DNA of 64,000 nucleotides, from assembly GCA_937952135.1 (NCBI GenBank), contig CALFYL010000110.1:33487-97486 (forward strand), written 5' to 3'. Source of the DNA: an uncultured Planctomycetia bacterium (lineage in GTDB: Bacteria > Planctomycetota > UBA1135 > GCA-002686595). A program made the position numbers and the translations under genes. Of this stretch, positions 25,401 to 33,919 are shown piece after piece (within the stretch, counting starts at the first letter, position 1; each line of letters begins with the position of its first letter). Under the pieces are notes generated by a model that was not told the origin of the DNA, ran no database searches, and saw only the letters and a list, made by a program, of their open reading frames with translations.

Positions 25401-27578
25401 CGCGGGCAGCGTGCCGCGCAGGCGGATCTGCTCTTCGGGCAGCGCCGTCAAGCGCGCCGAGCGGTCCGCGTGCAGCTCGAGTCGTTCGCCTTGGCCGCCG
25501 AATTCCCACTCGCCGCGCCGGTTGAACGACACGTCGCCGTTCACGGTCGAGAGCGTCGGCTCGTAGCTCTCGCGGCCTCGCTCGTCGACCGTGCGCCGCG
25601 CGTGCGCTTCGAAGCGGTCGCCCGCGAGCTCGGTCTCCTCGGTTCCGCGGATCAACCTCGCGCGCACGCCGCCGCCGGCGTCGAGCTCGAGGTCCGGCGC
25701 CGTTTCGGGTTGCTCGGACGCGCCGCGGCGCGCGGCGACCACCCACGGCGCCTCGAGCACGTACTCCAGATCGTCGAGCCCGACGTGCGCCTTCACGTCG
25801 CCGCGCGCGTGCACGAGCTCGCCTTGCGCCTCGATGAACAGCGCCTCGAACACGCCCCAATCGGCGCCGTCGTGCGTCGCCTCCAACCGCGCCGGAACAT
25901 CGGGAACGCCCGAGAGCTCCGCGCGATCGATGGCCCACACTTCGAGTCGATCGCCGCGCCCGCGGCCCTGCGGCGCCGCGAACTCGACGCCGCCCTCCGC
26001 GAGGAAGCTCAGCGCCTTCGGGTCGAGCTCGCGCACCTCGTCGGCGCGCGCCCAGTACGTGCGCGTCTCGCCCTTGCGCTGCTCGAGGACGACCTGCGAA
26101 GCGCTGCGCACCGTCAGGTTGCCGCGCGAGCTGTCGACCACGAGGTTGGCGCCGCTGGTGAGCTGCACTTCGTCGCCGTTCTCGAGCGTGCCGCTCAAGC
26201 GCGCGGCGCCGGGCGAGCTCATACGCACGGCGTCGCGGCCCTGCGCGTCGAGAAACGCTTGCACGTCGAGCCGTTCGCTCGCGAGCAACCAGCCCTCGTG
26301 CTGGCCGCGCACGTCGCCGAGCACCGCGAAGTCGCGCAGCTCGCCCTTCGCGTCGAGCCCGCCCTCGATGCGCGTCTGGCACGTGAACTCCGCGCCGAGC
26401 GCCGGCAGCACCAGCCGCGCCGGCCCGTTGAATGCAAAGCGCGGCGGTTCGTCGAAGAAGACCTCGAGCGGGCCCGCGCCGTCGCCCTGCACGGTCAACT
26501 GCTCGCCTTCGACGAGCAATTCCGGCGGAACATCGGCCAGCGCGCGGCCGCGGAGCGCGAGCTCGAGCCGCGGCGATCCGTCGAAGGCCGCGCGCAGCGG
26601 CTCGCCTTTCGCGTCGAAGTCGAGCACGAGCCGCTCGCTCTCGAACCAGCCGTCCGCGCCCGAGTTCACGTGCACCTGTCCCGTGGCTTCGGCGTACAGC
26701 GGCTGGAAGTTCGAGGTCGCGCGCTCGACGCGCCCGTAGAGCACGATCGAACGCGCGTCGACTTGCAGCGGCGGCTCGCCGCTCAGCGTGAGCTTTCCGC
26801 CGTCGAGCAGCTCGACCGACACCGCTTCGGGGCCGAGCCTCTCGAGCAGTTCGGGCCGCGAGCGCGCGACGAGCGATCCGCGGCCTTCGAGCACCGCTTC
26901 GCGGCCGCCGCGGAGCTCGAACCGCGCGCGCGGCTCGCTGCTCAGCGTGAGCACTTCCGTCTGGCCGTCGAGCTGCAGCCCGCGCCCGCTGGCGGCGAAG
27001 CCGACGCCCGCGACCGAGACCATCTCGTCGCTCGAGGCGAGCTGCAAGTCGATGTTCAGCTCGATTTGGGGCGTCTCGATGCTCAGCGGCGAGAAGCGCG
27101 ACGCCGAGTGGTAGGTGAGCTTCGCATCGCGCACCGGAATCGGCGCCGAGGTGTCGATCTCGCCCAAGCGCGTGCTCTTGGCGCGCGCGCGTCCCGCGCG
27201 GAGCTCGAGCGTCAGCTTGCGCTCGTCGACGTCGTAGTGCTGCATCTCGACGTCCATCAAGTCGACCGACCCGTCGCCCAAGGTGCGCGAGTCGAGCGCC
27301 TTCACGTGCAGCCACAGCGGCTGGTCGGGCTGGTCGAGGTCCTTGAGGAACGCTTCGACCGGTCCCGAGTGCGCGAACTGACCGGTCTTGTCCTTGCCGG
27401 TTTCGAGGGGCGCGAGCTCGCCCTGCTGCTTCGGCGCCGGGGTGAGCGGGCTCGACGGGTCGAGCGCCGGCGTCGCCGGCTCGCCGTCGGCGGAGCGCGG
27501 GCGGCCGCGGTCGATCCACCACAGAACGAGCGCACCCAGCGCGAGCAACGCCAGGAACATCGCGACGCGCTTCAACAC
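22485..27578 (-). CDS. Giant LPS-transport protein: LptC-, LptA/OstA- and LptD-like regions in one chain
   Basis: 1697 residues in one uninterrupted frame. An N-terminal membrane helix (about 3-22) lacks a signal-peptidase site, like the LptC anchor. Residues about 60-240 resemble the LptC jellyroll and about 250-1060 are repeated OstA/LptA-like strands. A motif near 1078 (VATTCTHASPHYVFK) and the following LPLPRIAGG match the start of the LptD barrel domain; the rest to the C-terminal phenylalanine-rich end looks like beta-barrel. LptD receives LPS from the LptC-LptA bridge. The GTG start lies 9 bases after the kdsC stop, and kdsD-kdsC-lptC-lptA is also the order in Proteobacteria. If the N-terminus stays anchored, the chain would span both membranes. 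LptD itself is called from motifs only; a separate lptE, lptB or lptF/G was not seen. Confidence 0.7.
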   Translation of the reverse strand: MLKRVAMFLALLALGALVLWWIDRGRPRSADGEPATPALDPSSPLTPAPKQQGELAPLETGKDKTGQFAHSGPVEAFLKDLDQPDQPLWLHVKALDSRTLGDGSVDLMDVEMQHYDVDERKLTLELRAGRARAKSTRLGEIDTSAPIPVRDAKLTYHSASRFSPLSIETPQIELNIDLQLASSDEMVSVAGVGFAASGRGLQLDGQTEVLTLSSEPRARFELRGGREAVLEGRGSLVARSRPELLERLGPEAVSVELLDGGKLTLSGEPPLQVDARSIVLYGRVERATSNFQPLYAEATGQVHVNSGADGWFESERLVLDFDAKGEPLRAAFDGSPRLELALRGRALADVPPELLVEGEQLTVQGDGAGPLEVFFDEPPRFAFNGPARLVLPALGAEFTCQTRIEGGLDAKGELRDFAVLGDVRGQHEGWLLASERLDVQAFLDAQGRDAVRMSSPGAARLSGTLENGDEVQLTSGANLVVDSSRGNLTVRSASQVVLEQRKGETRTYWARADEVRELDPKALSFLAEGGVEFAAPQGRGRGDRLEVWAIDRAELSGVPDVPARLEATHDGADWGVFEALFIEAQGELVHARGDVKAHVGLDDLEYVLEAPWVVAARRGASEQPETAPDLELDAGGGVRARLIRGTEETELAGDRFEAHARRTVDERGRESYEPTLSTVNGDVSFNRRGEWEFGGQGERLELHADRSARLTALPEEQIRLRGTLPANGAKFEMLATQVDFSPERVTALNADTEIEGLGLALGGGDDAPDDARKLRLIAGALDCDERSIVLSESVYVGGKTARLEDWDVDCESAVIKLDTRDDPELTQLERAHELVAWGGLSLRMGSMGAARGALLELSNARRSLVISGGETVDGEAPALLERGEFLWESPRIELNLETGYLRSEGAVVRPRAQDARDSWTLSFEALEPLPAGDDTIQILRAPVWRSGEVEVRATWALAWVDAAKWRGLGSKSAKRLPDPDADGGARTKRFFGRVDMSQAQEWLHEVYLDGEVEYRVGGENQIRAEGVYMDLIDGHGWIVDALLDIVLPIGGRRYKLKLQADWLRHSLDGSMETKNAVATTCTHASPHYVFKIGTFSRTPRYVEETHRNPTTGQYEVTQKLDGYEVALEDNAIDFIGPLKLPLPRIAGGQDEKNRFDPNSVSVGSFAMPSFGQDSKLGTFISANFTTEIGPFVKGFHYLLNRLFSGSINLPKPEGDTRLHADLNSRGLILGAESRFQAKDRYRWTVIFDAIYDTDDDRGLIRVDRDDRDDGRAWLRSRGRYLLGPQEWLDFVISRQTDPGVQSEFFERDYLRFEERETFMHWRRAENENYSSATVETRLEDFRTEVVDQPTVHIFKGRSDVGQLGPLPIVQSSLLSLQNLARFEGDPRYNERPFADGLGDRDVTRVDGSTRYETPWDTGALGVRLTPFVEGRATGWSDNAAEDARAGRAALITGVQASTTFWKRFTSGSRHVWTPTIAYRGDLAYADDGGPVARFDSVDDSIEGRFVDLAMRSRWEHRELASDLDIEVVQTHAESVAAGARDGWLPIVVRSTWLSRLASMPFGVSHDARYDLASGETAYSRTLFGLEPLTGLDLEIGYHRARDTAGLELYNAASVGARYAFTRKWEIEGRQTFSARDSGDNLAYAFIVRRIGHDFVFELENSVVAGEGRSSLRFKFTPLFAWRNANPSMLDNWRAARQ

Positions 27579-27587
27579 GGCGCGCGC

Positions 27588-28127
27588 TCAGCCACGGTGT
27601 GCGTCGACGACGCCATGCCACTTGTCTTGCGCGCGCAGGAGCAGCTCGATCGCCTCACGCACCGCGCCGTGGCCGCCGCGCGCGCGTGTCACATGGTCCG
27701 CGCGCTCGCGCACGCTCTCGCATGCATCGGCGGGCGCGACGAACACGCCGGCGACGGCGCGCAGGGCGAGATCGGGCCAGTCGTCGCCCATCGCCAGCGT
27801 CTCGTCCGGCGCCACGCCCGAACGCGCAAGCACGTCGCGAAGCACCGCCGCCTTGTCCTTCACGCGCAGATGGACTTCGCTCACGCCGAGGGCGCGCGCG
27901 CGTTCTTCGACCGCCGCGGAGCCGCGCCCGCTGATCCACGCCATTTGCACGCCGGTGCGGAGCAACTCGACGATGCCGAGCCCGTCGCGCACGTCGAAAC
28001 GCAGCGTCTCTCCCGCCGCGGACACGAAGATGCCGCCGTCGGTCAGCGTGCCGTCGACGTCCAACACCACCAGACGAATCGGCCGCAAGAGCGCGGCCAA
28101 GCGCGGCTCGGGCGCTCGTACTTCCAT
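27588..28127 (-). CDS. kdsC: 3-deoxy-D-manno-octulosonate 8-phosphate phosphatase KdsC
   Basis: HAD-family phosphatase that releases Kdo from Kdo-8-phosphate for lipopolysaccharide core synthesis. The nucleophile motif DVDGTLTDG is near residues 22-30, ISGRGS forms motif II, the Lys motif III follows (HLRVKDKAAVL), and GDDWPDL is motif IV. There is no cap domain, as in tetrameric KdsC, and the length of 179 residues is right. It lies directly upstream of the lptC-like gene and downstream of a beta-helix gene that separates it from kdsD. Confidence 0.9.
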   Translation of the reverse strand: MEVRAPEPRLAALLRPIRLVVLDVDGTLTDGGIFVSAAGETLRFDVRDGLGIVELLRTGVQMAWISGRGSAAVEERARALGVSEVHLRVKDKAAVLRDVLARSGVAPDETLAMGDDWPDLALRAVAGVFVAPADACESVRERADHVTRARGGHGAVREAIELLLRAQDKWHGVVDAHRG

Positions 28128-28254
28128 CGCGGCAGAGGTTAGCGTGCCGCGACGCCCGACCCCACAGTCACGCGCGGCTCACGAGCCGACGCTGAGCCAC
28201 GGGTCGACGCCGCACTTGGAGTTGAGGACGTTCGCGGCGCCGAGGAGTCGGCCC

Positions 28255-29502
28255 TCAGTACGCGCTGTCCAGGATCACGAGCGAACGAGCCTCGCCCGCG
28301 TGGAATCCGCTCGCCTGCGAGCGCGTGAAGGCTTGGAGGAACCAAGTCTCCGACTCCGTGCCGGCGGGCAGGGCGGGCAGAGTCACTTGGGCCTGGATCG
28401 AGTTCGAAGTCATGGCTCCGAGGCTCATTCGGAGCGCATAGGGTGCGCGGACCAGCAGCGGACCCTTGTAGGCGGCGTTGAACTGATGCGCCGGCGCGCG
28501 GGACGCGAGCAGGAACGCGCGCACGTTGGGCTGCGCGGTGATCGTGATCGACACCGTCTGGCCCTCACGCGCCACGCGCGGCGCGTCCAGCCGGGTCGTG
28601 TACGAGGCGATCACATTCACCGCTCCGACCAGCGCTTGGCCGGGATGACCGTTGAGGCACGTCGCGCAGAAGCAGTTGTTGCCGAGCGCGCCGGCGCCCC
28701 CGTCGAACATGCTGCCGAGCACGTTCGCGACGGTCGCGCCGCCGTAGTTCAACCCGCGGCCGCCGTTGCCGCCGAAGGTGCACGACCCGAAGGGCCGCCC
28801 ACCGGGCCCGCCGGTGAAGCTCGTCCGTGCCGCATAGAACTCCCAGCTGCCGACCGTGGCGCCCCGTCCGCCGTGTTGGCCGTCGGCCCACACGTCCGCG
28901 TCCACTCCGGGTGCGCCGCGCACGTTGCAACTGAACAAGGCGAGCTTCCCGCCGCTGCTGACGAGACCGCTTCCCGCGTCGTTCGAGGCCGGGATCGGGC
29001 CCCAGGACGCCGAGTTGTTGCCTTTGATGGCGCTCGAATTCGCAACCACGTCCGCAGCCGCGAGGAGCCACGCGCCGCCGCCGACCTCCGTGCCGAGGAA
29101 CGAGCAGTTGTCGATGCGCAGCGGACCGTTCGTGTTTGCGACGCGCAGCCCCAGACCCGTGCCGACGCCGCTCCAAGGCGCGCCCTGCACGGCGAGCCCC
29201 GACAGCACGACGTGCTCGCCCGGCGGCGTGTTTTGGACCTGGACCCCGCCCGCGATCGACACACCGAGTTGCGTGTCGGCGACGAGTTGCAGCCCCTTGC
29301 CGCCGATGAACGCGCCCGAGGGGTACGAACCGGGCTTCACGAGCAGCGTGTCGCCGGCTTGCGCGCCGTCGATCGCCGCCTGCAGGTGCATGCCCTGGGT
29401 CACGACGTGCACGCGTCCGGTCTGCGCCGCCGCCGATCCCACCAGCAGCGAAACGACGACCCACTTCAACGCCCACGCCGCCGCCAATTGCTTCGCGCCC
29501 AT
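28255..29502 (-). CDS. Secreted parallel beta-helix protein
   Basis: 415 residues with a signal peptide (helix WALKWVVVSLLVGSAAAQ, predicted cleavage after AAA or SAAAQ). Then follow right-handed beta-helix type repeats rich in Gly, Asn and Val (IDGAQAGDTLLVKPGSY, LQLVADTQLGVSIAGGV) and a C-terminal beta-sandwich-like region (TVSITITAQPN onward). A Cys-pair loop CFCATCLNG lies near residue 265. The ATG at 29502 is chosen because AAGGAGG lies eight bases upstream on that strand; a GTG three codons earlier overlaps that site. It sits between kdsC and kdsD and is likely a surface or secreted protein of unknown ligand. Confidence 0.75.
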   Translation of the reverse strand: MGAKQLAAAWALKWVVVSLLVGSAAAQTGRVHVVTQGMHLQAAIDGAQAGDTLLVKPGSYPSGAFIGGKGLQLVADTQLGVSIAGGVQVQNTPPGEHVVLSGLAVQGAPWSGVGTGLGLRVANTNGPLRIDNCSFLGTEVGGGAWLLAAADVVANSSAIKGNNSASWGPIPASNDAGSGLVSSGGKLALFSCNVRGAPGVDADVWADGQHGGRGATVGSWEFYAARTSFTGGPGGRPFGSCTFGGNGGRGLNYGGATVANVLGSMFDGGAGALGNNCFCATCLNGHPGQALVGAVNVIASYTTRLDAPRVAREGQTVSITITAQPNVRAFLLASRAPAHQFNAAYKGPLLVRAPYALRMSLGAMTSNSIQAQVTLPALPAGTESETWFLQAFTRSQASGFHAGEARSLVILDSAY

Positions 29503-29586
29503 GCTTCGCACCTCCTTGGTGAAGGTCGAGATGCCGCTAGCGTCGCGATCGGTTCGCTCGATTGCCCGCGCCCTTCGCTCGATCGA

Positions 29587-30582
29587 CTAGAGCCGCGTGT
29601 CGAGGATGTCCTGCACGTCGAGCAAGCCGACGGGGCGGCGCTCGGAGTCGAGAACCGGGATCTGGTCGACGCGGTGCGCGCGCAGCAGGCGCTCGGCCTC
29701 TTCGAGCAGTTGGTCGGCGCGCACCGATTTGGGGCTCGGCGTCATGTAGCGCTCGATCGGTTCATCGCGCTCGACGGCGCCGCGCTCCTCGACCAGCCGG
29801 CGCAGGTCGCCGTCGGTGAAAATGCCGACCAAAAGGCCGTTCTCGTCGACGACGAGCGTCGCGCCGGGCTTTCCGGGCGTGTGGCCCATCGCGCGCAGGG
29901 CCGCGGCGAGCGGCTCGTCGCGGCGCACGAGCGGGAGCTCGACGTTGCGGCGCATGACCTCGCCGACGCGCAGCAGCTTGCGGCCGAGCGAGCCGGCCGG
30001 GTGGTAGAGCGCGAAGTCGGCGCGTTGGAAGTTGCGCTCGGAGAGCAGCACCATCGCCAGGGCGTCGCCCATGGCGAGCAAGGCCGAGGTGCTGGCGGTC
30101 GGCGCGAGGCCCAGCGGGCAGGCTTCGTCGACTTTGCCGATGTCGAGCACGCAGTCGGCGAGGCGCGCGAGCGTCGATTGCCCGTCGCCGGTCATCACGA
30201 TCACCTTCGCGCCGATCTTGCGCGCCACCGGCACCACGAGCTTCACCTCGCTCGTCTCGCCTGAGTTCGAGAGCGCGAGCAGCAAGTCGCCCGCGCGGAT
30301 GCGCCCCAGGTCGCCGTGCAGCGCCTCCGCCGGGTGCAGGAACAGCGAATCGGTGCCCGTCGACGCCAGCGTGGCCGAGATCTTCTGCCCGATCAGCCCG
30401 GCCTTGCCCATGCCGGTGACGACCACCTTGCCCTGGCAGGCCAGAGCGAGGTCGAGCGCCTGGCTGAAGCGCTCGTCCAGCGCGTTTTCGAGCCCGGCGA
30501 TCGTGCGCGCCTCGACCTGGATCACCTCCCGGGCGCGGGCCAGTCGCTGTTCGAGAAGTTGGCGGGCAGTTGTCTGCGGCAT
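29587..30582 (-). CDS. kdsD: Arabinose-5-phosphate isomerase KdsD
   Basis: Interconverts ribulose-5-phosphate and arabinose-5-phosphate, the first step of Kdo synthesis. The N-terminal SIS domain carries VVVTGMGKAGLIGQKISATL, the SNSGETSEVKLV loop and the PTASTSALLAMGDALA segment with its conserved active-site residues. Two CBS domains follow (about 205-260 and 270-331). The 331-residue length is normal. ATG start at 30582. A 73-base divergent gap separates it from the sigma-fusion gene, so a shared promoter region is likely. Confidence 0.93.
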   Translation of the reverse strand: MPQTTARQLLEQRLARAREVIQVEARTIAGLENALDERFSQALDLALACQGKVVVTGMGKAGLIGQKISATLASTGTDSLFLHPAEALHGDLGRIRAGDLLLALSNSGETSEVKLVVPVARKIGAKVIVMTGDGQSTLARLADCVLDIGKVDEACPLGLAPTASTSALLAMGDALAMVLLSERNFQRADFALYHPAGSLGRKLLRVGEVMRRNVELPLVRRDEPLAAALRAMGHTPGKPGATLVVDENGLLVGIFTDGDLRRLVEERGAVERDEPIERYMTPSPKSVRADQLLEEAERLLRAHRVDQIPVLDSERRPVGLLDVQDILDTRL

Positions 30583-30655
30583 GGTTCGGCGCCCATCGTA
30601 CGACGCCCCGCGGATTTCCCGAGACGCTTTCGACCGCGCGGGCTTTCCTGGTTGC

Positions 30656-33600
30656 ATGGAGTCGGCGTCGCGCGAGGTTTCGGAACTGCTCGAGCGCTCG
30701 GGCTGGGCCTGGCGGCTCGCGCGTGCGCTGACGCGCGACGAGAGCGAGGCCGACGACGCACTCGGCGAGACGCGCCTGGCGGTCGCGCGCACCGGGATCG
30801 AGTTCGGGGAACTTGCCCAAGCGCGTGCCTGGATCGCTCGGGTGCTTCGCAACGCGGTGATCCACGCGCGGCGGTCCGACGTGCGCCGCACCGCGCGCGA
30901 GCACCGCGTCGCCCGCGACGAAGCTCTGCCCGCGGCCGAGCGCGTGCTCGAACGTGAGGAATCGCGGCGCGCGGTGGTCGTGGCGCTGCTCGCGCTCCCC
31001 GAACCGTATCGCGGCACGTTGATCGCGCACTACTACGACGGGTTGACGCCGAGCGCGATCGCGAGCCGCGAAGGAGCGCCACCCTCGACGGTGCGCAACA
31101 GGCTCGCGCGCGGGCGAGCGTTGCTGCGGCGTGAACTCGAACGCGGTGGGGGACGAGAGCCGCGCGACTGGTTCGCGGTGGTCGCACCGTTGCTTTCGCA
31201 ACCGGAGGGAGTCGTTCTCGGAGGAATCGCCTTGGGCTCGAAGACGGTTGTGGCGGTCGCCGGTGTGGCTTTCGTGACGCTCCTCGGCTCGCTTGCGTGG
31301 CGGTTCGCGGGCGAGTCGAAGCGCGACGCGGCTGTCGAGCTAGTGGCCGCGGCGGAAGTGGAACCGGGGACGCGGTCGGAGAACTCGAAGGGCGCGCCGT
31401 CCGACTCTCCGAACCAGTCGGCGACATCTCCGCAGCGCGCGGCGGTCGTCGAAGCTCCCACCACCGCCCCGAAGGGCGTTCGGGTGCGCACTGTCGATGC
31501 TGCGGGCGCAGCGCTGCCGGGCGCGCAGATCGCGTGGCGAGACGCGGGAGGGCTCGCCGAGTACTGGCGCGCGTACTACGCCGGCGAAGCGCCCGATCTC
31601 GAGGCTTGGATCAACGCGGGCGGGCTGACGGAGCGCGCGGACGCCGCCGGCGAGTTGACGGTGCCCTTCGCGAACCGACCGCTCGCCGTTTCGGGGCGTT
31701 CGGGCGAGCTCTGGGCCTGGGCGCACGTCGCGACGGACAACGAACCTGTCGTACTGACTCTCGCCCCCGCGCACAGCGTCGTGTTCGAAGTCTTCGATCG
31801 CCGCGGCGCGCCCGTCGCCGGTGCGCCGGTCGGGTTGCAGATGGCCCGCGGGTTCAATGCGAGCGGCATCGCCTGGCGGGGGTGGACGGGCGCCGACGGC
31901 CGCGTGCGGCTCCCCAATCTCGAACACGCGATGCGGCAAGGCTACGACTCGACCTACCTGCCCTACGCCGGTGTTCTCGGCCCGCTCGGAATCGATCGCG
32001 TGGCCCTCGACCCGGCGAACCCGCCCGACGGACCTGTGCGGTTCGTGCTGCCGGCCTTCGGGTCGTTGCGCGTCGAGCTGAGGCTGCCGCCGGACGCGCA
32101 CGGAGCGCTCGACTTCTGGGTGAGCGCGGTCGAGATCGGCGCCTCGCGAAGTTCCGCTCCCCCGGTGCGCGGGTATGAGTTCCCCCAGCTCGCCAAGCCC
32201 GTTAACGGCCGCACCGAAGTGCTTTGGACGCACGTTGGCGTCGGGGTGGAGCTGCTGGTGGAGGTCGGTTCGAACGCTCTGTGGCGCTCCGCGAGCCTCC
32301 ACGTGAACGGGCCGAGTCGCGAAGGCGAGGAAGTGCACGCCGTGATGGAGCTCGAGTCGGGCGGCTCGCGCATCGCCGGCCGCCTGGTCGATTCCGAGGG
32401 TTCGCCGGTGACGGGGCGGCGCGTGTGGATGTGGATGCGGGAGCTCGACGCGCCGCCGATGCGCGACGAGGAGTTGCAGCATGTTGTGGTGGACGCGGAC
32501 GGGCGCTTCCGCTGCTTGGTGGACCCGCACTTTGCTGCGACTCCGTGTAGCTGGCGTCTCACTCTCGAGGACGGTTCGGCGCGCGGAGTCGACGCTCCGG
32601 CGCGCACGGTCGTTCCGCTGGTGGATGGCGTTCTCGAACTCGGCGATGTGGTGCTCGAGGAGCTGCCGCGTTTCGTCGCCGGGCGCGCGGTTCACGCCGA
32701 CGGCACTCCAGCCAGAGAGGTGGAGGTCTCGGTCGCGCGCTGGACCCGCACGGGTGGCGAGGGCTCGCGTGAGTTCTGGGACTGGACGAACGCCGTCGCC
32801 ACGTCGGACACCGATAAGGGCGGGTACTTCAAGCTGTTCGGCGACCCACCGCCAGGTCGTTACGCGGTCTCCGCGCGTATGGGGGAGTACGGCTTCGGCC
32901 AGTTCGTGCCCTTCGAGCGCGGCGCGGACGACGTGGAGATCGTGCTGCCCGATTTCGGCGGACTCGCCGGGCGGCTGCTGCTACCTGACGGAGTCGATCC
33001 CGCAGCTTTGCGCATCGAACTTGCTCTTGAGCCTGGCTCCGGTCTGGACCTCGATGCGTGGCTCGCGCCGCGCTCGGACGGGGCCTTCGAGTTCCAGCGG
33101 CTGCCGGTGGGCCTTCACCGAATCGCGATCCGGCGAGCGTGGGACGACCCCGATCGGCCGCCGCCCTTCGAGGTCTCCGCGGTCCGCGTGGCGGCGGAGA
33201 AGACGACTCGCGACGGGCGCCTCGATCCGCTCGATCTGCGCGACAGCTTGCACGCGCTCGAGCTGCAGATCGTCGATTCGAACGGTGAGCCGGTGCACGA
33301 CGGTCATGTCGCGTTGAGTTCGCACGGCGCCGCCGACAACCGCTCCGCGCGCGTGCGTTTCGAGCGCGGGCGAGCGCGTTTGTGCGGTCTCGGTGTGTCG
33401 AGCGATGTCGAGGTCGTGGCGCCGGGATTTCGCACCGCGCGGCGCGAGAACGTGCGCGGGGTCGTGCGCGTCGAACTGGAGCGCGGGCACGGGGTGCTCG
33501 TGCAAGTGCCGGCCGAATTGGACCTTGCACCGGGAGCACCGGAGCTCCACCTGGGCTTCTGGCACATTGACTTCTCGCGCAATCGACCGGAAACGGTGTT

Positions 33601-33889
33601 CGACGTCTCGGGTCGGCCCGTCGGGCAGTGGGGAGGCGCTCCGCAAGTCGAATTGCGCCTCGACGGGAGCCGAGAACTCGAAGCGCTGTTGCCACAACAC
33701 GGCACGTGGGACCTGGCGCTGATCCTGAAAGGCGACGACGCGAAGGGCGCCGCACGGAGTCAGGGCGTGCGCCTCAACGCGGCCAGCGGTCGATTTCAAG
33801 TGCCGCAGGACGGCTCGCGGGTCGAGGTGCGGCTCGAACCCGATCTCGAGCATCTTTCGCAGGTGCTGGTCGAATTCTCGAAGGACTGA
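30656..33889 (+). CDS. ECF-type sigma factor fused through a membrane helix to a large ectodomain
   Basis: 1077 residues in one frame. Residues 14-88 are sigma region 2 (RALTRDESEADDALGETRLA, RAWIARVLRNAVI) and 95-160 are region 4 (LLALPEPYRGTLIAHYYDGL, then PPSTVRNRLARGRALLRREL). A single hydrophobic helix lies near 195-215, and the remaining 850 or so residues are beta-rich with repeated GxPVxGxxV segments typical of carboxypeptidase-regulatory-like or CNA-B-like domains. The topology predicted is cytoplasmic sigma domain and extracytoplasmic C-terminus. A site-2 protease gene follows 30 bases later, which suggests release of the sigma domain by intramembrane proteolysis; that is inference. 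The gene at 55856-57694 has a similar ectodomain without the sigma part. Start ATG without a good ribosome site. Confidence 0.8.
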   Translation: MESASREVSELLERSGWAWRLARALTRDESEADDALGETRLAVARTGIEFGELAQARAWIARVLRNAVIHARRSDVRRTAREHRVARDEALPAAERVLEREESRRAVVVALLALPEPYRGTLIAHYYDGLTPSAIASREGAPPSTVRNRLARGRALLRRELERGGGREPRDWFAVVAPLLSQPEGVVLGGIALGSKTVVAVAGVAFVTLLGSLAWRFAGESKRDAAVELVAAAEVEPGTRSENSKGAPSDSPNQSATSPQRAAVVEAPTTAPKGVRVRTVDAAGAALPGAQIAWRDAGGLAEYWRAYYAGEAPDLEAWINAGGLTERADAAGELTVPFANRPLAVSGRSGELWAWAHVATDNEPVVLTLAPAHSVVFEVFDRRGAPVAGAPVGLQMARGFNASGIAWRGWTGADGRVRLPNLEHAMRQGYDSTYLPYAGVLGPLGIDRVALDPANPPDGPVRFVLPAFGSLRVELRLPPDAHGALDFWVSAVEIGASRSSAPPVRGYEFPQLAKPVNGRTEVLWTHVGVGVELLVEVGSNALWRSASLHVNGPSREGEEVHAVMELESGGSRIAGRLVDSEGSPVTGRRVWMWMRELDAPPMRDEELQHVVVDADGRFRCLVDPHFAATPCSWRLTLEDGSARGVDAPARTVVPLVDGVLELGDVVLEELPRFVAGRAVHADGTPAREVEVSVARWTRTGGEGSREFWDWTNAVATSDTDKGGYFKLFGDPPPGRYAVSARMGEYGFGQFVPFERGADDVEIVLPDFGGLAGRLLLPDGVDPAALRIELALEPGSGLDLDAWLAPRSDGAFEFQRLPVGLHRIAIRRAWDDPDRPPPFEVSAVRVAAEKTTRDGRLDPLDLRDSLHALELQIVDSNGEPVHDGHVALSSHGAADNRSARVRFERGRARLCGLGVSSDVEVVAPGFRTARRENVRGVVRVELERGHGVLVQVPAELDLAPGAPELHLGFWHIDFSRNRPETVFDVSGRPVGQWGGAPQVELRLDGSRELEALLPQHGTWDLALILKGDDAKGAARSQGVRLNAASGRFQVPQDGSRVEVRLEPDLEHLSQVLVEFSKD

Positions 33890-33919
33890 ACGAAGCTCCT
33901 CCGCGTTCGAGCGCGGCGG

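Noticed and set aside
22623..28142. A 1839-codon plus-strand open frame opposite the lpt/kdsC genes
   Set aside because: It is a shadow. The translation is low-complexity Arg/Ala/Val-rich with no domain, and the minus strand has clear Lpt and KdsC motifs.
28195..28254. A 26-codon minus-strand fragment reading as a protein tail after the beta-helix gene
   Set aside because: Too short, not in the frame of the beta-helix gene and without a homologue I know. A gene remnant cannot be supported.
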